Assembly: GCA_963750295.1 (NCBI GenBank) | Contig: CAVVPY010000001.1 | Span: 1,674,001-1,738,000, forward strand | From: CAVVPY01 sp963750295 | GTDB taxonomy: Bacteria; Actinomycetota; Actinomycetes; Mycobacteriales; Jatrophihabitantaceae | DNA length: 64,000 nucleotides | Direction: 5' to 3' | Shown here: positions 35,375 to 44,022 of the stretch, piece after piece | How the letters are laid out: each line of letters opens with the position of its first letter | Position numbering within the stretch: the stretch's first letter is position 1 | The notes under the pieces: generated by a model | What the model was told of the DNA's origin: nothing | The model's input: the letters and a program-made list of their open reading frames with translations, nothing else | Databases searched by the model: none | Position numbers and translations under genes: made by a program

Positions 35375-36429
35375 TGCGCACGCACGCGCGGGTCGAGGAC
35401 GCGGTAGAGGAGGTCGGCGAACAGGTTCATCACGATCACCGCCGCGCTGAAGATGATGAACGTGCCCTCGAGCAGTTGGATGTCAGGGATCTGCAACGCC
35501 TGGAAGGTGAGGAACCCCAGACCCGGCCACGAGAACACGGTCTCGACGGTGATCGCGCCGCCCACGATCCCGCCCAGTTGCAGGAAGATCACCGTCACCG
35601 ACGGCAGCAAGGCGTTGGGCGCGGCGTGCCGGCGGCGCACGACGTCGTCGCGCAGACCCTTGGCGCGCGCCGTCAACAGGTACGGGCTGCCCAGCTCGTC
35701 GATGATCGAGGACCGCATGATCGTCACGTACTGGGCGAACACGACGAGCACGAGCGTGGCCGTCGGCAGGATCATGTGCTTGGCCACGTCCCACGCGTGC
35801 TCGAACGACCCGCCGGCCAGGTCGGGGGTGGACATGCCACCGGCCGGCAGGAACCCGTGGATCGGGCCGATCCCCACCGCGAACAGGACGAGCAGGATCA
35901 GGCCCAGCCAGAACGTCGGGACCGACCACAGCGTGATCGAGATGCCCGAGGCAACCCGGTCGAAGACGCTGCCGTGCCGCCAGCCCGCGCGCGTGCCCAG
36001 CCACAGACCGAGCACCACCGAGATCACCGTGGACGTGCCGAGCAGCAGCAGCGTCGGGCCGATCCGGTCACCGACCAGGGACGCCACCGACTGCTGGTAC
36101 TGGTACGAGTAGCCCAGCCGGAAGTGCACCACGTTGTTGACGAAGCGGGCGAAGCGCTCCCAGATCGACAGGTCGACGCCGAGTTCGTCGCGCAGGTGCT
36201 GCAGTTGCGCGGCGCTGACCGGACGCCCCCGCGTGATCGTCCGGACCGGGTCGGACGGGATCAGGCTGAACAGCACGAAGCCGATCACGAGCGTCACGAG
36301 GAAGCTGATCAGCGCCGCCGCAACCTTGACCCCGAGGTAGCGGGCGAACGCACCGTGTCCACCCGCCACCTCGGCCTGCTCATGAGCCCCAGTACGTGAC
36401 TCGTTGAGCAGTTCCGGGGAAACAGTCAC
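35371..36429 (-). CDS. Peptide ABC transporter permease (DppB type)
   Basis: A 352-residue permease with an unusually long cytoplasmic N-terminus (about 33 residues, NESRTGAHEQAEVAGG) before the first helix ISFLVTLVIGFVLFSLIPSD. The DppB mark DPVRTITRGRPVSAAQLQHL follows, with the EAA loop at YLLTARAKGLRDDVVRRRH (residues about 252-270). It is 14 bases downstream of the binding-protein gene. Confidence 0.9.
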   Translation of the reverse strand: MTVSPELLNESRTGAHEQAEVAGGHGAFARYLGVKVAAALISFLVTLVIGFVLFSLIPSDPVRTITRGRPVSAAQLQHLRDELGVDLSIWERFARFVNNVVHFRLGYSYQYQQSVASLVGDRIGPTLLLLGTSTVISVVLGLWLGTRAGWRHGSVFDRVASGISITLWSVPTFWLGLILLVLFAVGIGPIHGFLPAGGMSTPDLAGGSFEHAWDVAKHMILPTATLVLVVFAQYVTIMRSSIIDELGSPYLLTARAKGLRDDVVRRRHAAPNALLPSVTVIFLQLGGIVGGAITVETVFSWPGLGFLTFQALQIPDIQLLEGTFIIFSAAVIVMNLFADLLYRVLDPRVRAQ

Positions 36430-36443
36430 CGCTTACCCACCGG

Positions 36444-38261
36444 CTACTCGCGATCCGCCGCCGTCGAGCGCCGCCGCAGCAGGACACCGCCACCGACGAG
36501 CACGATCACCACCACCGCGACGACCACGCCGATGATCACCCGGGTGCTGCTGCCCGAATCCGACGAGGACGCGTCCGGCGGCACGGCGGTCCGCCACGAC
36601 AGGGTCACGTTCTGGAACGGGTAGAAGCCGGCGTCGTTCTTCGTCCCGGACAGGAAGCCCTCGCTGACGTCCTTGCGGATCGCCGCCAGTCCGTTCTGGT
36701 AGAAGAGGATGATGTCGTCGTTGGCGTTGTAGAGGATCTTCTGCATGTCGCGGATCATCTGCGCACGCTTGGCGGGGTCGAACTCCTGTTGCTGCGCCGC
36801 ATACAGCTGGTCGTACGTCTTGTCGCAGAAGAACGCGTCGGTGTTGCCGCCCGTCCCGTCCTCGTCCGGCAGCACACCGCAGGTCTGGATGCCGAGCAGG
36901 TAGGTCGGGTCAGGGCCGGTGCCCCAGCTGTCCATCAGCAGGTCCCAGTCGCCCTTGGCCAGGTTCTCGTTGAGCGCGGTCATGCTTTGCGACTCGACCT
37001 TGAGCGTGATGCCGATGGCCTTCATCCAGCCGACGAGGTAGGGCGCGATCGCGGCGTCGTTCGCGCTGTCGGAGTGGATGCCGAGCCGGAAGCTCAAGGC
37101 CTTGCCCGTCTTGGGATCGGTGCGGATGCCGCCCGCGCCCTTCGCGTAACCGGCGGCGTCGAGCAGCTGGTTCGCCTTCGCGGGGTCGTAGCCGATCGTC
37201 GCGCCGGGGTCGGGCTTCCAGCTGAAGTCGGGGAAGGCCGGCGGCAGGTAACCCGACCCGACCTGGCCGAGCCCGTTGAGCACCTTCTTCACGATCGTCT
37301 CGCGGTCGATGCCGTAGGCGATCGCGCGGCGGACGGTGGCGTCGGCGAGGATCGGGTTGCCGGTGCCGAGCCTCTTGCCCTTCTTGGTGTGCGCTCCAGG
37401 GTTCACCTCGACCCCGCTCCACCGACTACCGATCTGCTGGTAGGTCAGCAGGTCCGGGTCGTTGGTCAGCGGCTTGAACTCGGTGGCCGTCAACCGGTCG
37501 ACCTGGTCGACCTGGCCGCTCTTGAGCGCTGCGACGGCCGCATCGGTGTTCTTGAAGTACTGCAGGATCAACGTGTCGTAGTGCGGCGCGCCGAGGAAGA
37601 AGTCCTTGTTCGCCTTGAGGGTCGCGTACTGGTCGGGCTGGTAGCCGGTCAGCTCGAACGGCCCGTAGCCCACGACCGGGAAGTCGGTGTTCTTGTAGCT
37701 CTTCAGGTCGGCGACCTTCGACGCCCACACGTGCTTGGGAACGATCGGCAGGCCGACCACGTAGAGCATGTTCGCCTGCGGCGTCTTGGTCGTGATCACG
37801 ACCGTGTCGTCCCCCTGGGCGGTGACCGTCGCGAAGTTCTCGACCAGCTGACCGTTGGCGGTGGCCGCGGTCTTGTTCGTCAGGATCAGATTGAACGTCC
37901 AGGCGACGTCCTCGGCAGTCAGCGGCTGGCCGTCGGACCACTTCAGGCCCTTGTGCAGCGTGAACGTCCAGGTCAGCTTGTCGGCCGAGGTCGTCCACGA
38001 GTCGGCGAGGTAGTGCGTCGGCGAGGAGTTCTTATCCGGCCAAACCAGCGCCGGGTAGGCGACGCCGATGGCGTCCAGTTCGCCGTCGAAGTAGGCGAGG
38101 AACGGGTTGAACGTCGACACCTGCGTCGCCAGCGCGATCGTGAGCTTGCTGTTCGACGCGGCTGACGCGGTCGCGCCCGGCAGTACAGCGGCCGTACAGG
38201 TCACGGCGAACGTCGCCAGGCAGGCGGCGATCCTGCGGCGGACGGACCGGCTGCGACTCAT
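36444..38261 (-). CDS. ABC transporter peptide-binding protein (SBP_bac_5) with C-terminal membrane anchor
   Basis: A 605-residue extracytoplasmic receptor. Residues 1-35 are a signal peptide (RRRIAACLATFAVTCTAAVL, cleavage near ATASA-AS) without a lipobox. The SBP_bac_5 domain spans about 45-530, with LHKGLKWSDGQPLTAEDVAW as its signature. After a Ser-rich linker a final transmembrane helix (RVIIGVVVAVVVIVLVGGGV) and LLRRRSTAADRE follow, so a helix rather than a lipid appears to hold it. GGAGGA 5 bases upstream fixes ATG 38261, which overlaps the M20 stop (ATGA). Confidence 0.9.
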   Translation of the reverse strand: MSRSRSVRRRIAACLATFAVTCTAAVLPGATASAASNSKLTIALATQVSTFNPFLAYFDGELDAIGVAYPALVWPDKNSSPTHYLADSWTTSADKLTWTFTLHKGLKWSDGQPLTAEDVAWTFNLILTNKTAATANGQLVENFATVTAQGDDTVVITTKTPQANMLYVVGLPIVPKHVWASKVADLKSYKNTDFPVVGYGPFELTGYQPDQYATLKANKDFFLGAPHYDTLILQYFKNTDAAVAALKSGQVDQVDRLTATEFKPLTNDPDLLTYQQIGSRWSGVEVNPGAHTKKGKRLGTGNPILADATVRRAIAYGIDRETIVKKVLNGLGQVGSGYLPPAFPDFSWKPDPGATIGYDPAKANQLLDAAGYAKGAGGIRTDPKTGKALSFRLGIHSDSANDAAIAPYLVGWMKAIGITLKVESQSMTALNENLAKGDWDLLMDSWGTGPDPTYLLGIQTCGVLPDEDGTGGNTDAFFCDKTYDQLYAAQQQEFDPAKRAQMIRDMQKILYNANDDIILFYQNGLAAIRKDVSEGFLSGTKNDAGFYPFQNVTLSWRTAVPPDASSSDSGSSTRVIIGVVVAVVVIVLVGGGVLLRRRSTAADRE

Positions 38262-39583
38262 GATTCCTCCGTCGTGGTGGTGGGACTGGAACGCAAGTAG
38301 GTGTCGAGCACTCGGACACCGAAGTGCAGGCTGTCGATCGGGACGTGCTCGTCCACCCCGTGGACGTAGCGTTCGGTCGGGAACTCGGAGGGGACGCGGC
38401 CGGGCGCGAAGCCGTAGCACGCGATGCCCAGTTCGGTGAACGCCTTCGCGTCGGTGCCGCCGCCCATGCAGAACGGCAAGACGAGCGCGTCCGCATCGTG
38501 GGCGCGGATCGCAGCTGCGATCAGCGCGAACTCGGGGTTGAGGTGACTGGTGCCCACTGGCGCGCTGTAGCTGTGGAAGCTGCGCGTGACCGCCTCGGGT
38601 AGCAGCGCGTCGACGGTGGCGAAGAACTCGTCTTCGAGCCCGGGCAGGACTCGACCGTCCACGTGCGCCTCGGCGCCGGACGGGATGACGTTCACCTTGT
38701 AACCGGCGGCGAGCATCGTCGGGTTCAGCGAGTTGCGCAGGGTCGTCTCGACCAGCCGCGCGGCATCGCCGAGTTGCGCCACCGACACCGGATCGTCCGG
38801 GTCGATAATGACACCGAGGCGCTCGCCCAGCCCGTCCAGCAGGGCCCGGACGGTGGGGATCAGCCGCACCGGCCAGTCGATGTCGGCGAGCGCGACCACC
38901 GTGCGGGCGAGGGCGGTCACCACGTTGCCCGGGTTGCGCCGCGAGCCGTGCCCGGCCGGCCCGCGCGCGCTGAGCTTCATCCACGCGCTGCCGCGCTCGC
39001 CGGTGGCAACGGCGTAGAGCGGGCTGCCGTCGGGCAGGCGGGTCAGCCCGCCGCCCGATTCACCGATGGCCGAGGTGACCCCGTCGAACAGCTCGGGATG
39101 CTTGCGGGCGAGGAACCCCGCGCCGTAGTCGCCGGTGTCCTCCTCGTCGGCGACGAAGGCGAGGACGAGGTCGCGGGCCGGTCGCGCCGCGTCGCGGGCG
39201 AGCCCGCGCGCGACGGCCAGCATCATCGCGTCCATGTCCTTCATGTCGAGCGCGCCGCGGCCCCAGACGGCGCCGTCGCGGACGTCACCGCAGAACGGGT
39301 CGAACGACCAGTCCTCGGCAGCGGCGGGGACGACGTCGAGGTGGCCGTGGACGAGCAGCGCCGGGGCGCCGGGGTCGCTGCCAGCGATGCGCACCACCGT
39401 GCTCGCCCGTCCGGGTTCGGACTCGTACACCGCCGGCTGGTAGCCACAGTCGGTCAGCTGTTCGGCAACCCATTCGGCCGCCGCGCGTTCGCCCCGGGAT
39501 TGCCCCCCACCGAAGTTCGAGGTGTCGAAGCGGATCAAGGTCGAGCACGCGTCGACGGCGTCCTGCTCGAGAGTCCCGCTCAC
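38258..39583 (-). CDS. M20 family metallohydrolase
   Basis: A 441-residue zinc hydrolase of the M20/DapE/ArgE group. Ligands: His-x-Asp in LLVHGHLDVVPA (residues about 75-86), Asp in WGRGALDMKDMDAM (about 107-120), Glu-Glu in AFVADEEDTGDYGA (about 146-159), and the late GGGTDAKAF. It resembles actinobacterial dipeptidases/acyl-amino-acid hydrolases. In this operon it is a candidate N-succinyl-L-amino acid desuccinylase or dipeptidase. It is overlapped by ATGA on both sides. Confidence 0.87.
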   Translation of the reverse strand: MSGTLEQDAVDACSTLIRFDTSNFGGGQSRGERAAAEWVAEQLTDCGYQPAVYESEPGRASTVVRIAGSDPGAPALLVHGHLDVVPAAAEDWSFDPFCGDVRDGAVWGRGALDMKDMDAMMLAVARGLARDAARPARDLVLAFVADEEDTGDYGAGFLARKHPELFDGVTSAIGESGGGLTRLPDGSPLYAVATGERGSAWMKLSARGPAGHGSRRNPGNVVTALARTVVALADIDWPVRLIPTVRALLDGLGERLGVIIDPDDPVSVAQLGDAARLVETTLRNSLNPTMLAAGYKVNVIPSGAEAHVDGRVLPGLEDEFFATVDALLPEAVTRSFHSYSAPVGTSHLNPEFALIAAAIRAHDADALVLPFCMGGGTDAKAFTELGIACYGFAPGRVPSEFPTERYVHGVDEHVPIDSLHFGVRVLDTYLRSSPTTTTEES

Positions 39584-40425
39584 TGCTCGTACCAGCCGAG
39601 GGCGGCGGCGACCTGGTCGTTGTCGCGAGCCCGTCGCGACGCGCCCTTCGCGCCGGCAGTGGCGAGCGTCGCGAGAGCGTGCCCGATCGCGGTGACCGCG
39701 GTCGGCGAGTGTGTCGCGGAGTCACTGCGCGTCAGCACGCGCAGCCGGTGGGTCGCGAACCTGCAGATGGGGCTGTCATCGCCGTCGGTGACCGCGACGA
39801 CGCTGGCGCCCCGGGCGGCGAAGTGCTCGGTGAGGCGCACCGTCAGCCGGCTGTAGCGGCGAAAGCAGAACACCGTGAGCGAGTCCAGCCGGTGGGCGTC
39901 ACCGATCGCGGCGCCCACGGCGGCAGCACTCGCGTCGACCAGGGTCACCCGCCGCAGTGCACTGGCGAGGTCCGCCGCGAACAGGTGCGCGTAGCCGACC
40001 GACTTCAGATCACCGAACACCCAGCGGTGCCGACTGCTGAGAATCGTCCGCGCCGCCAGCTCGAGCACGCCCGACGCCGACAGCGAGCGCATCGTCTCGG
40101 CGAGATTGTCCTGCTCACACCGCAACATGCGTTCGAGAGCCGTGCGGTCGGTCGCGCCGTCGTCGTCACGCCGGGTGTAGCGCAACTCGTCGGGCACGAG
40201 CCGCAGGCCGTGCTCACGCGCGGCCTGGCGTCTGAGGTCGTCGAGGTCGACGAAGCCGGCCGCGTCGAGCAGCGCCGCGAGATCCGCCGGCTCGGCGTGC
40301 CCGGCACGCAGCAGTTGGGCGGGGCGCCGTTGCAACGAGTGCGGGTAGTCGCTGCACATCACGTCGAACAGCGCCGTGGCACGATCGCCGACCAGTTGGG
40401 CCGCATCGCGCAGCAGGTGCAGCAC
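39580..40425 (-). CDS. MurR/RpiR family regulator with degenerate SIS domain
   Basis: A 281-residue protein. The N-terminal HTH region is weak (LRDAAQLVGDRATALFDVMC; DLAALLDAAGFVDLDDLRRQAAREHG), and the SIS fold is at about 115-250. The sugar-phosphate motifs are missing: where relatives have GxGxS and S-x-SG-x-T it has FGDLKSVGYA and FCFRRYSRLT. It therefore probably senses something other than a sugar phosphate, perhaps a peptide or amino acid. First gene of the minus operon. The start is uncertain: GTG at 40425 is the only usual codon, yet protein-like sequence (ISQQIALSVRAGAPF) precedes it in frame. Confidence 0.7.
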   Translation of the reverse strand: MLHLLRDAAQLVGDRATALFDVMCSDYPHSLQRRPAQLLRAGHAEPADLAALLDAAGFVDLDDLRRQAAREHGLRLVPDELRYTRRDDDGATDRTALERMLRCEQDNLAETMRSLSASGVLELAARTILSSRHRWVFGDLKSVGYAHLFAADLASALRRVTLVDASAAAVGAAIGDAHRLDSLTVFCFRRYSRLTVRLTEHFAARGASVVAVTDGDDSPICRFATHRLRVLTRSDSATHSPTAVTAIGHALATLATAGAKGASRRARDNDQVAAALGWYEQ

Positions 40426-40531
40426 CGGGCTCGGCGCGAACGGCGCGCCCGCCCGGACCGATAGTGCGATCTGCTGGCTGATCGGTCCGGCTCCGTCCCG
40501 CGAACTTTGATGGGGGTGAAATGCGGCGTTC

Positions 40532-40565
40532 GTACTACTTTACGTATTTGGAGACGAAGTATTAC
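40532..40565. promoter_or_regulatory. AT-rich divergent promoter with imperfect inverted repeat
   Basis: GTACTACTT at 40532-40540 and AAGTATTAC at 40557-40565 are inverted arms matching at 8 of 9 positions. The second arm overlaps the -10-like TACCCT (40563-40568) that lies 6 bases before the ATG at 40575. The region is the least GC-rich of the locus and separates the two recycling operons. Either the XRE-cupin or the RpiR regulator may bind here. Confidence 0.4.
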
Positions 40566-40574
40566 CCTCACCAC

Positions 40575-41162
40575 ATGGCGGCGTCAAGAAACCCCACGCC
40601 GGCCGAAAGCTTTGCAAGATTGTTCCAGACATTCGGTGAGCGCGCGGCCGCGGCCCGTCGCCGGTCGGGACTGACTCTCGCCGAACTTGCCGAGCGGTCC
40701 GGGCTGTCGGCGGCCTACCTGAGCCAGATCGAGTCCGCCGCGGCGAACCCGACGGTGCGCGCGTTGGCCCAACTGGCCGCCGGTCTCGACACCGACGTGG
40801 CGGCTCTGTTCGGGACGGCCGACGGCGGGCACGCGCAGACCTTCGCCCCCTACTACTCCCCTGCCGCACGGGCCACGACGGTCGACGGCATGGCGGGCGT
40901 GTGGGAACTGACGGCCAGCGGCAGCAGCAAGCTGGTCGCCCGGCTGGTCCACGGTGGTCCGGGCGATCACGCGGCGCCTACGGCCCACGCCGGCGAGGAG
41001 TTCGTCGTGGTGCTGCGCGGGCGCTGTGCCCTGCACGTCGACGGCTCAACGGTGTCGCTGATGCCCGGCGACGCCTGCCACTACGACGCGAGCGTCCCGC
41101 ACCATCTCTCGGCCACCAGCCCGGACCTCACTGTCTCGGTCGTCATGAGCGAGAATCACTAG
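40575..41162 (+). CDS. XRE family regulator with C-terminal cupin sensor
   Basis: A 195-residue regulator. The N-terminal HTH is AAARRRSGLTLAELAERSGL through SAAYLSQIESAAANPTVRAL (residues about 25-65). The C-terminal cupin has HAGEEFVVVLRGRCALHVDG (about 136-155) and PGDACHYDASVPHHL, a small-molecule pocket. ATG at 40575 comes 6 bases after TACCCT. It opens the right-hand operon and is 2 bases from the LD-carboxypeptidase gene. Confidence 0.87.
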   Translation: MAASRNPTPAESFARLFQTFGERAAAARRRSGLTLAELAERSGLSAAYLSQIESAAANPTVRALAQLAAGLDTDVAALFGTADGGHAQTFAPYYSPAARATTVDGMAGVWELTASGSSKLVARLVHGGPGDHAAPTAHAGEEFVVVLRGRCALHVDGSTVSLMPGDACHYDASVPHHLSATSPDLTVSVVMSENH

Positions 41163-41164
41163 CG

Positions 41165-42100
41165 ATGACAGCCGAGCCACAGTCAATGGCCCGCCCGCGC
41201 GCGCTGCGTCCCGGTGATCGGGTGGCGGTGCTTTCGGCGAGCAGTCCGTCGCCGCCACAGCTGCTGGCAGCAGGCCTGGACGCGTTGCGCTTCGCCGGCC
41301 TCGAGCCCGTCGTGTACCCGTCCGCACTGGACCAGGGCACGTTCCGGCCGTACCTCGCCGGTGACGACGCGATGCGCTCGGCGGATCTCACTGCGGCGCT
41401 GACCGATCCGAGCATCGCGGGAATCATCTTTGCCCGCGGCGGATCCGGCGCGCAGCGCACGCTCACTGCACTGGACTGGACCCGGTTCGCGAACCTGGCA
41501 CCCAAGGTCGTCGTGGGCTACTCGGACGTCACCGCGATCCTGGAGGCGCTCGCGGCGCGGCTGGGCTGGGCGTCCGTCCATGGCCCGATGGTCGTGATCG
41601 ACGACCCCGACGCGCACTACTCGATGTCGTCCCTGCTGCGGACGCTGATGGCGCCGCAGCAGGCGATGATGATGGCCTTCCCCGACGCGGTGACGGTGGT
41701 CGGCGGACGGGCGCGCGGGCTCACCCTCGGCGGCAACCTGTGCCTGCTAACGTCCTCGCTCGGCACCGCCACCTCGCGACCGGCGGCCGGAGGCGTGCTG
41801 ATGATCGAGGACGACGCCGAGTTCGACTACCGCGTCGACCGGATGGTGACCCAGTTGCTGCGCGCGGGGTACCTCGACGGCGTGGCCGCGATCATCACCG
41901 GCAACTTCACCCGCTGCGGCCCGGTCGAGCAGATCGGGGCCATCCTCGCCGAGCGGCTGGCTCCGTTGGGCGTGCCGATGATCAGCTGGGCGAACATCGG
42001 TCACGGCGGTCGGCAGCAGACGTTCCCGATCGGTGTGGCGGCCGAACTCGATGCCGACGCGCGCACGCTGTGCCTGCTCGAGCCGCCGCTGCTGCCATGA
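41165..42100 (+). CDS. LD-carboxypeptidase, S66 family (LdcA/YkfA-like)
   Basis: A 311-residue serine peptidase that removes the terminal D-Ala from murein tetrapeptides. The catalytic Ser is in VVVGYSDVTAILEAL (residue near 118), the Glu in LMIEDDAEFDYRVDRM (near 220) and the His in WANIGHGGRQQTFPIG (near 285). No signal peptide, so it works in the cytoplasm on recycled peptides. It overlaps the kinase gene by ATGA. Confidence 0.9.
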   Translation: MTAEPQSMARPRALRPGDRVAVLSASSPSPPQLLAAGLDALRFAGLEPVVYPSALDQGTFRPYLAGDDAMRSADLTAALTDPSIAGIIFARGGSGAQRTLTALDWTRFANLAPKVVVGYSDVTAILEALAARLGWASVHGPMVVIDDPDAHYSMSSLLRTLMAPQQAMMMAFPDAVTVVGGRARGLTLGGNLCLLTSSLGTATSRPAAGGVLMIEDDAEFDYRVDRMVTQLLRAGYLDGVAAIITGNFTRCGPVEQIGAILAERLAPLGVPMISWANIGHGGRQQTFPIGVAAELDADARTLCLLEPPLLP

Positions 42101-43113
42101 CCGTCGTCGGGATCGACGCGGGGGGCACGAGCACTCGTGCGCTCGCGGTTGACGCCGCCGGCACGATCGTCGGGTCGGGCCGCTCGTCTGGGGCCAACCT
42201 GAACAGCTCGGCGGACGCCACGCGCGCGATCCGGGTCGCGCTGGCCGAGGCGCTGCCCACCGGCTGCCAGGCCGACGTGGTCGTGCTCGCGGCAGCAGGT
42301 GCCGGCCCCGCCGGGCGGCCCCGCGCCGAGGCAATCGCGCGCGCGGCGATCGCCGCGGCCGGGGTGAGCACCGCGCGCCTGATCGTGCACTCGGACATCG
42401 AAGCGGCCTTCGCGAGCGGCAGCGTCGATCCGGACGGGACGGTCCTGGTCGCCGGCACCGGCGCGGTGGCCGCCCGCATCGAGGGCTATCGCGTCGCACG
42501 GCGCTGGGACGGGCACGGGTACCGCCTGGGCGACAACGGGTCGGCGTTCTGGGTCGGTGCCGCCGCCGCGCGTGCCGTCCTCGCCGAACTGAACGGGGCC
42601 GGTGCCGCGACCACCTTGCGCGGCACCGTCCTCGACCACGTCCGCGGCGAGGTCGCTGACCGTGACCTCGGCGACCAGGATGCGATCGAGGCCGCGGTCT
42701 ACGCGAACGCGCCGGCCTGGCTGGGCACGCTCGCGCCACTCGTCGAGGCTGCGGCGACGGCCGGTGACGCCGTCGCACTCGGCATCGTCGGCGGCGCAGT
42801 GGACGCCCTCGTCGCCACGGCTGCGCTGGCCGGTCCGGCCGCCACGCTCGTCGTCACCGGCGCGGTCGCGACGGGTGCCGGCCCGCTGGGTAGCCGCGTG
42901 CGCGCCGCGCTCGAGACCCGACTGGGCGTGCGGACCGTCGTCGTACGCGACGGCAGTATCGGCGCCGCGGCGCTGGCGTTGCGCGCGGTACCCAGCGGCG
43001 CGGCTGGGATCGCCGACCGGCTGGTACGCAGCGCCATGGCCGAATCGAGTTTTCCTGACCGTGTACGGTGCCGAAAAGCCGCTGGCGCGGCGCACCCGGA
43101 CGACGAGGACTAG
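42097..43113 (+). CDS. BadF/BadG/BcrA/BcrD-type ATPase, N-acetylglucosamine/MurNAc kinase-like
   Basis: A 338-residue ASKHA-fold kinase. Phosphate-1 motif VGIDAGGTSTRALAVD (residues about 4-19), phosphate-2 motif TVLVAGTGAVAARI (about 122-135), and the adenosine motif LVVTGAVATGAGPLGSRV (about 250-267). The closest known context is the Clostridium acetobutylicum MurK-MurQ pair, where a kinase of this family phosphorylates MurNAc and GlcNAc. Here LD-carboxypeptidase, an RpiR regulator and murQ are neighbours, so MurNAc kinase is the favoured role. Confidence 0.82.
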   Translation: MTVVGIDAGGTSTRALAVDAAGTIVGSGRSSGANLNSSADATRAIRVALAEALPTGCQADVVVLAAAGAGPAGRPRAEAIARAAIAAAGVSTARLIVHSDIEAAFASGSVDPDGTVLVAGTGAVAARIEGYRVARRWDGHGYRLGDNGSAFWVGAAAARAVLAELNGAGAATTLRGTVLDHVRGEVADRDLGDQDAIEAAVYANAPAWLGTLAPLVEAAATAGDAVALGIVGGAVDALVATAALAGPAATLVVTGAVATGAGPLGSRVRAALETRLGVRTVVVRDGSIGAAALALRAVPSGAAGIADRLVRSAMAESSFPDRVRCRKAAGAAHPDDED

Positions 43114-43116
43114 CCC

Positions 43117-44022
43117 GTGGCGCGACGGAACACCCGCGCGGCAAGCGCCCGACCGGACGCACTGCCCGATGTGCTCATCCGCATCCGTGGCGTCACGCCC
43201 CAGCTCACCCCGTCCGAGCGGCGGGTCGCGCAACTCGCCCTCGACGAGCCGACCGCGACCGCCGCGCGCACGGTCACCGCACTGGCCGAGGCAGCCGACA
43301 CCTCGCAGGCGACCGTCGTCCGCTTCGCACAGCGGCTGGGCTACGCCGGCTATCCCGAACTGCGCCTGGCGCTCGCCGCGGCCGCGGCAGCCGAGCGGGC
43401 CAGCGCGCCTGACACCGTCCCCGGCACCGACATCTCGGCATCGGATGACCTGGCCACCGTGGTCGCCAAGGTCGGCCGCATCGACGCGACCGCCGTCCGC
43501 GACACCGCCGCGCAACTGGACATCACCGTCCTGGCGGCTGTCGTCGACGCGATCGTGACCGCACCCCGGGTCGATCTCTACGGGATGGGCGCAAGCTGGA
43601 TCGTCGCGCAGGATCTGCAGATGAAGCTGCATCGCATCGGCCGGTTCTGCCACTCCTTCGCCGACCACCACCTCGCCCTGGCGTCTGCCTCGCTGCTCGG
43701 ACGGCGCGACGTCGCGATTGCGGTGTCCCACAGCGGCAGCACGCCCGAGACACTGCGCGTGGTGCACGAGGCCAAGACACGGCGCGCGACCACGGTGGCG
43801 GTGACGAACTTCCCGACCTCCGAACTAGGACGTAGCGCCGACCTCGTGCTCACCACCGCTGCTCGCGAGACGCCGCTGCGGTCCGGCGCGGTCGCCAGCA
43901 GGATCGCCGCGCTGGTGGTCGTTGACTGCGTCTTCGAGGCAGTCGCCCAGCGTGACATCGCAGCCACGCGGCGCGCGGTGCAACGCACGCACGACGCCGT
44001 CTCGACGGTCCGTTCGGACTGA
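43117..44022 (+). CDS. MurR/RpiR family transcriptional regulator
   Basis: A 301-residue regulator. The N-terminal HTH_6 domain has LTPSERRVAQLALDEPTATA and TSQATVVRFAQRLGYAGYPE (residues about 22-83). The SIS domain has VDLYGMGASWIVAQDLQMKL (about 150-169) and AIAVSHSGSTPETLRVV (about 200-216), with sugar-phosphate motifs intact, so MurNAc-6-phosphate is a plausible effector. GTG at 43117, 3 bases after the kinase stop. Confidence 0.88.
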   Translation: MARRNTRAASARPDALPDVLIRIRGVTPQLTPSERRVAQLALDEPTATAARTVTALAEAADTSQATVVRFAQRLGYAGYPELRLALAAAAAAERASAPDTVPGTDISASDDLATVVAKVGRIDATAVRDTAAQLDITVLAAVVDAIVTAPRVDLYGMGASWIVAQDLQMKLHRIGRFCHSFADHHLALASASLLGRRDVAIAVSHSGSTPETLRVVHEAKTRRATTVAVTNFPTSELGRSADLVLTTAARETPLRSGAVASRIAALVVVDCVFEAVAQRDIAATRRAVQRTHDAVSTVRSD

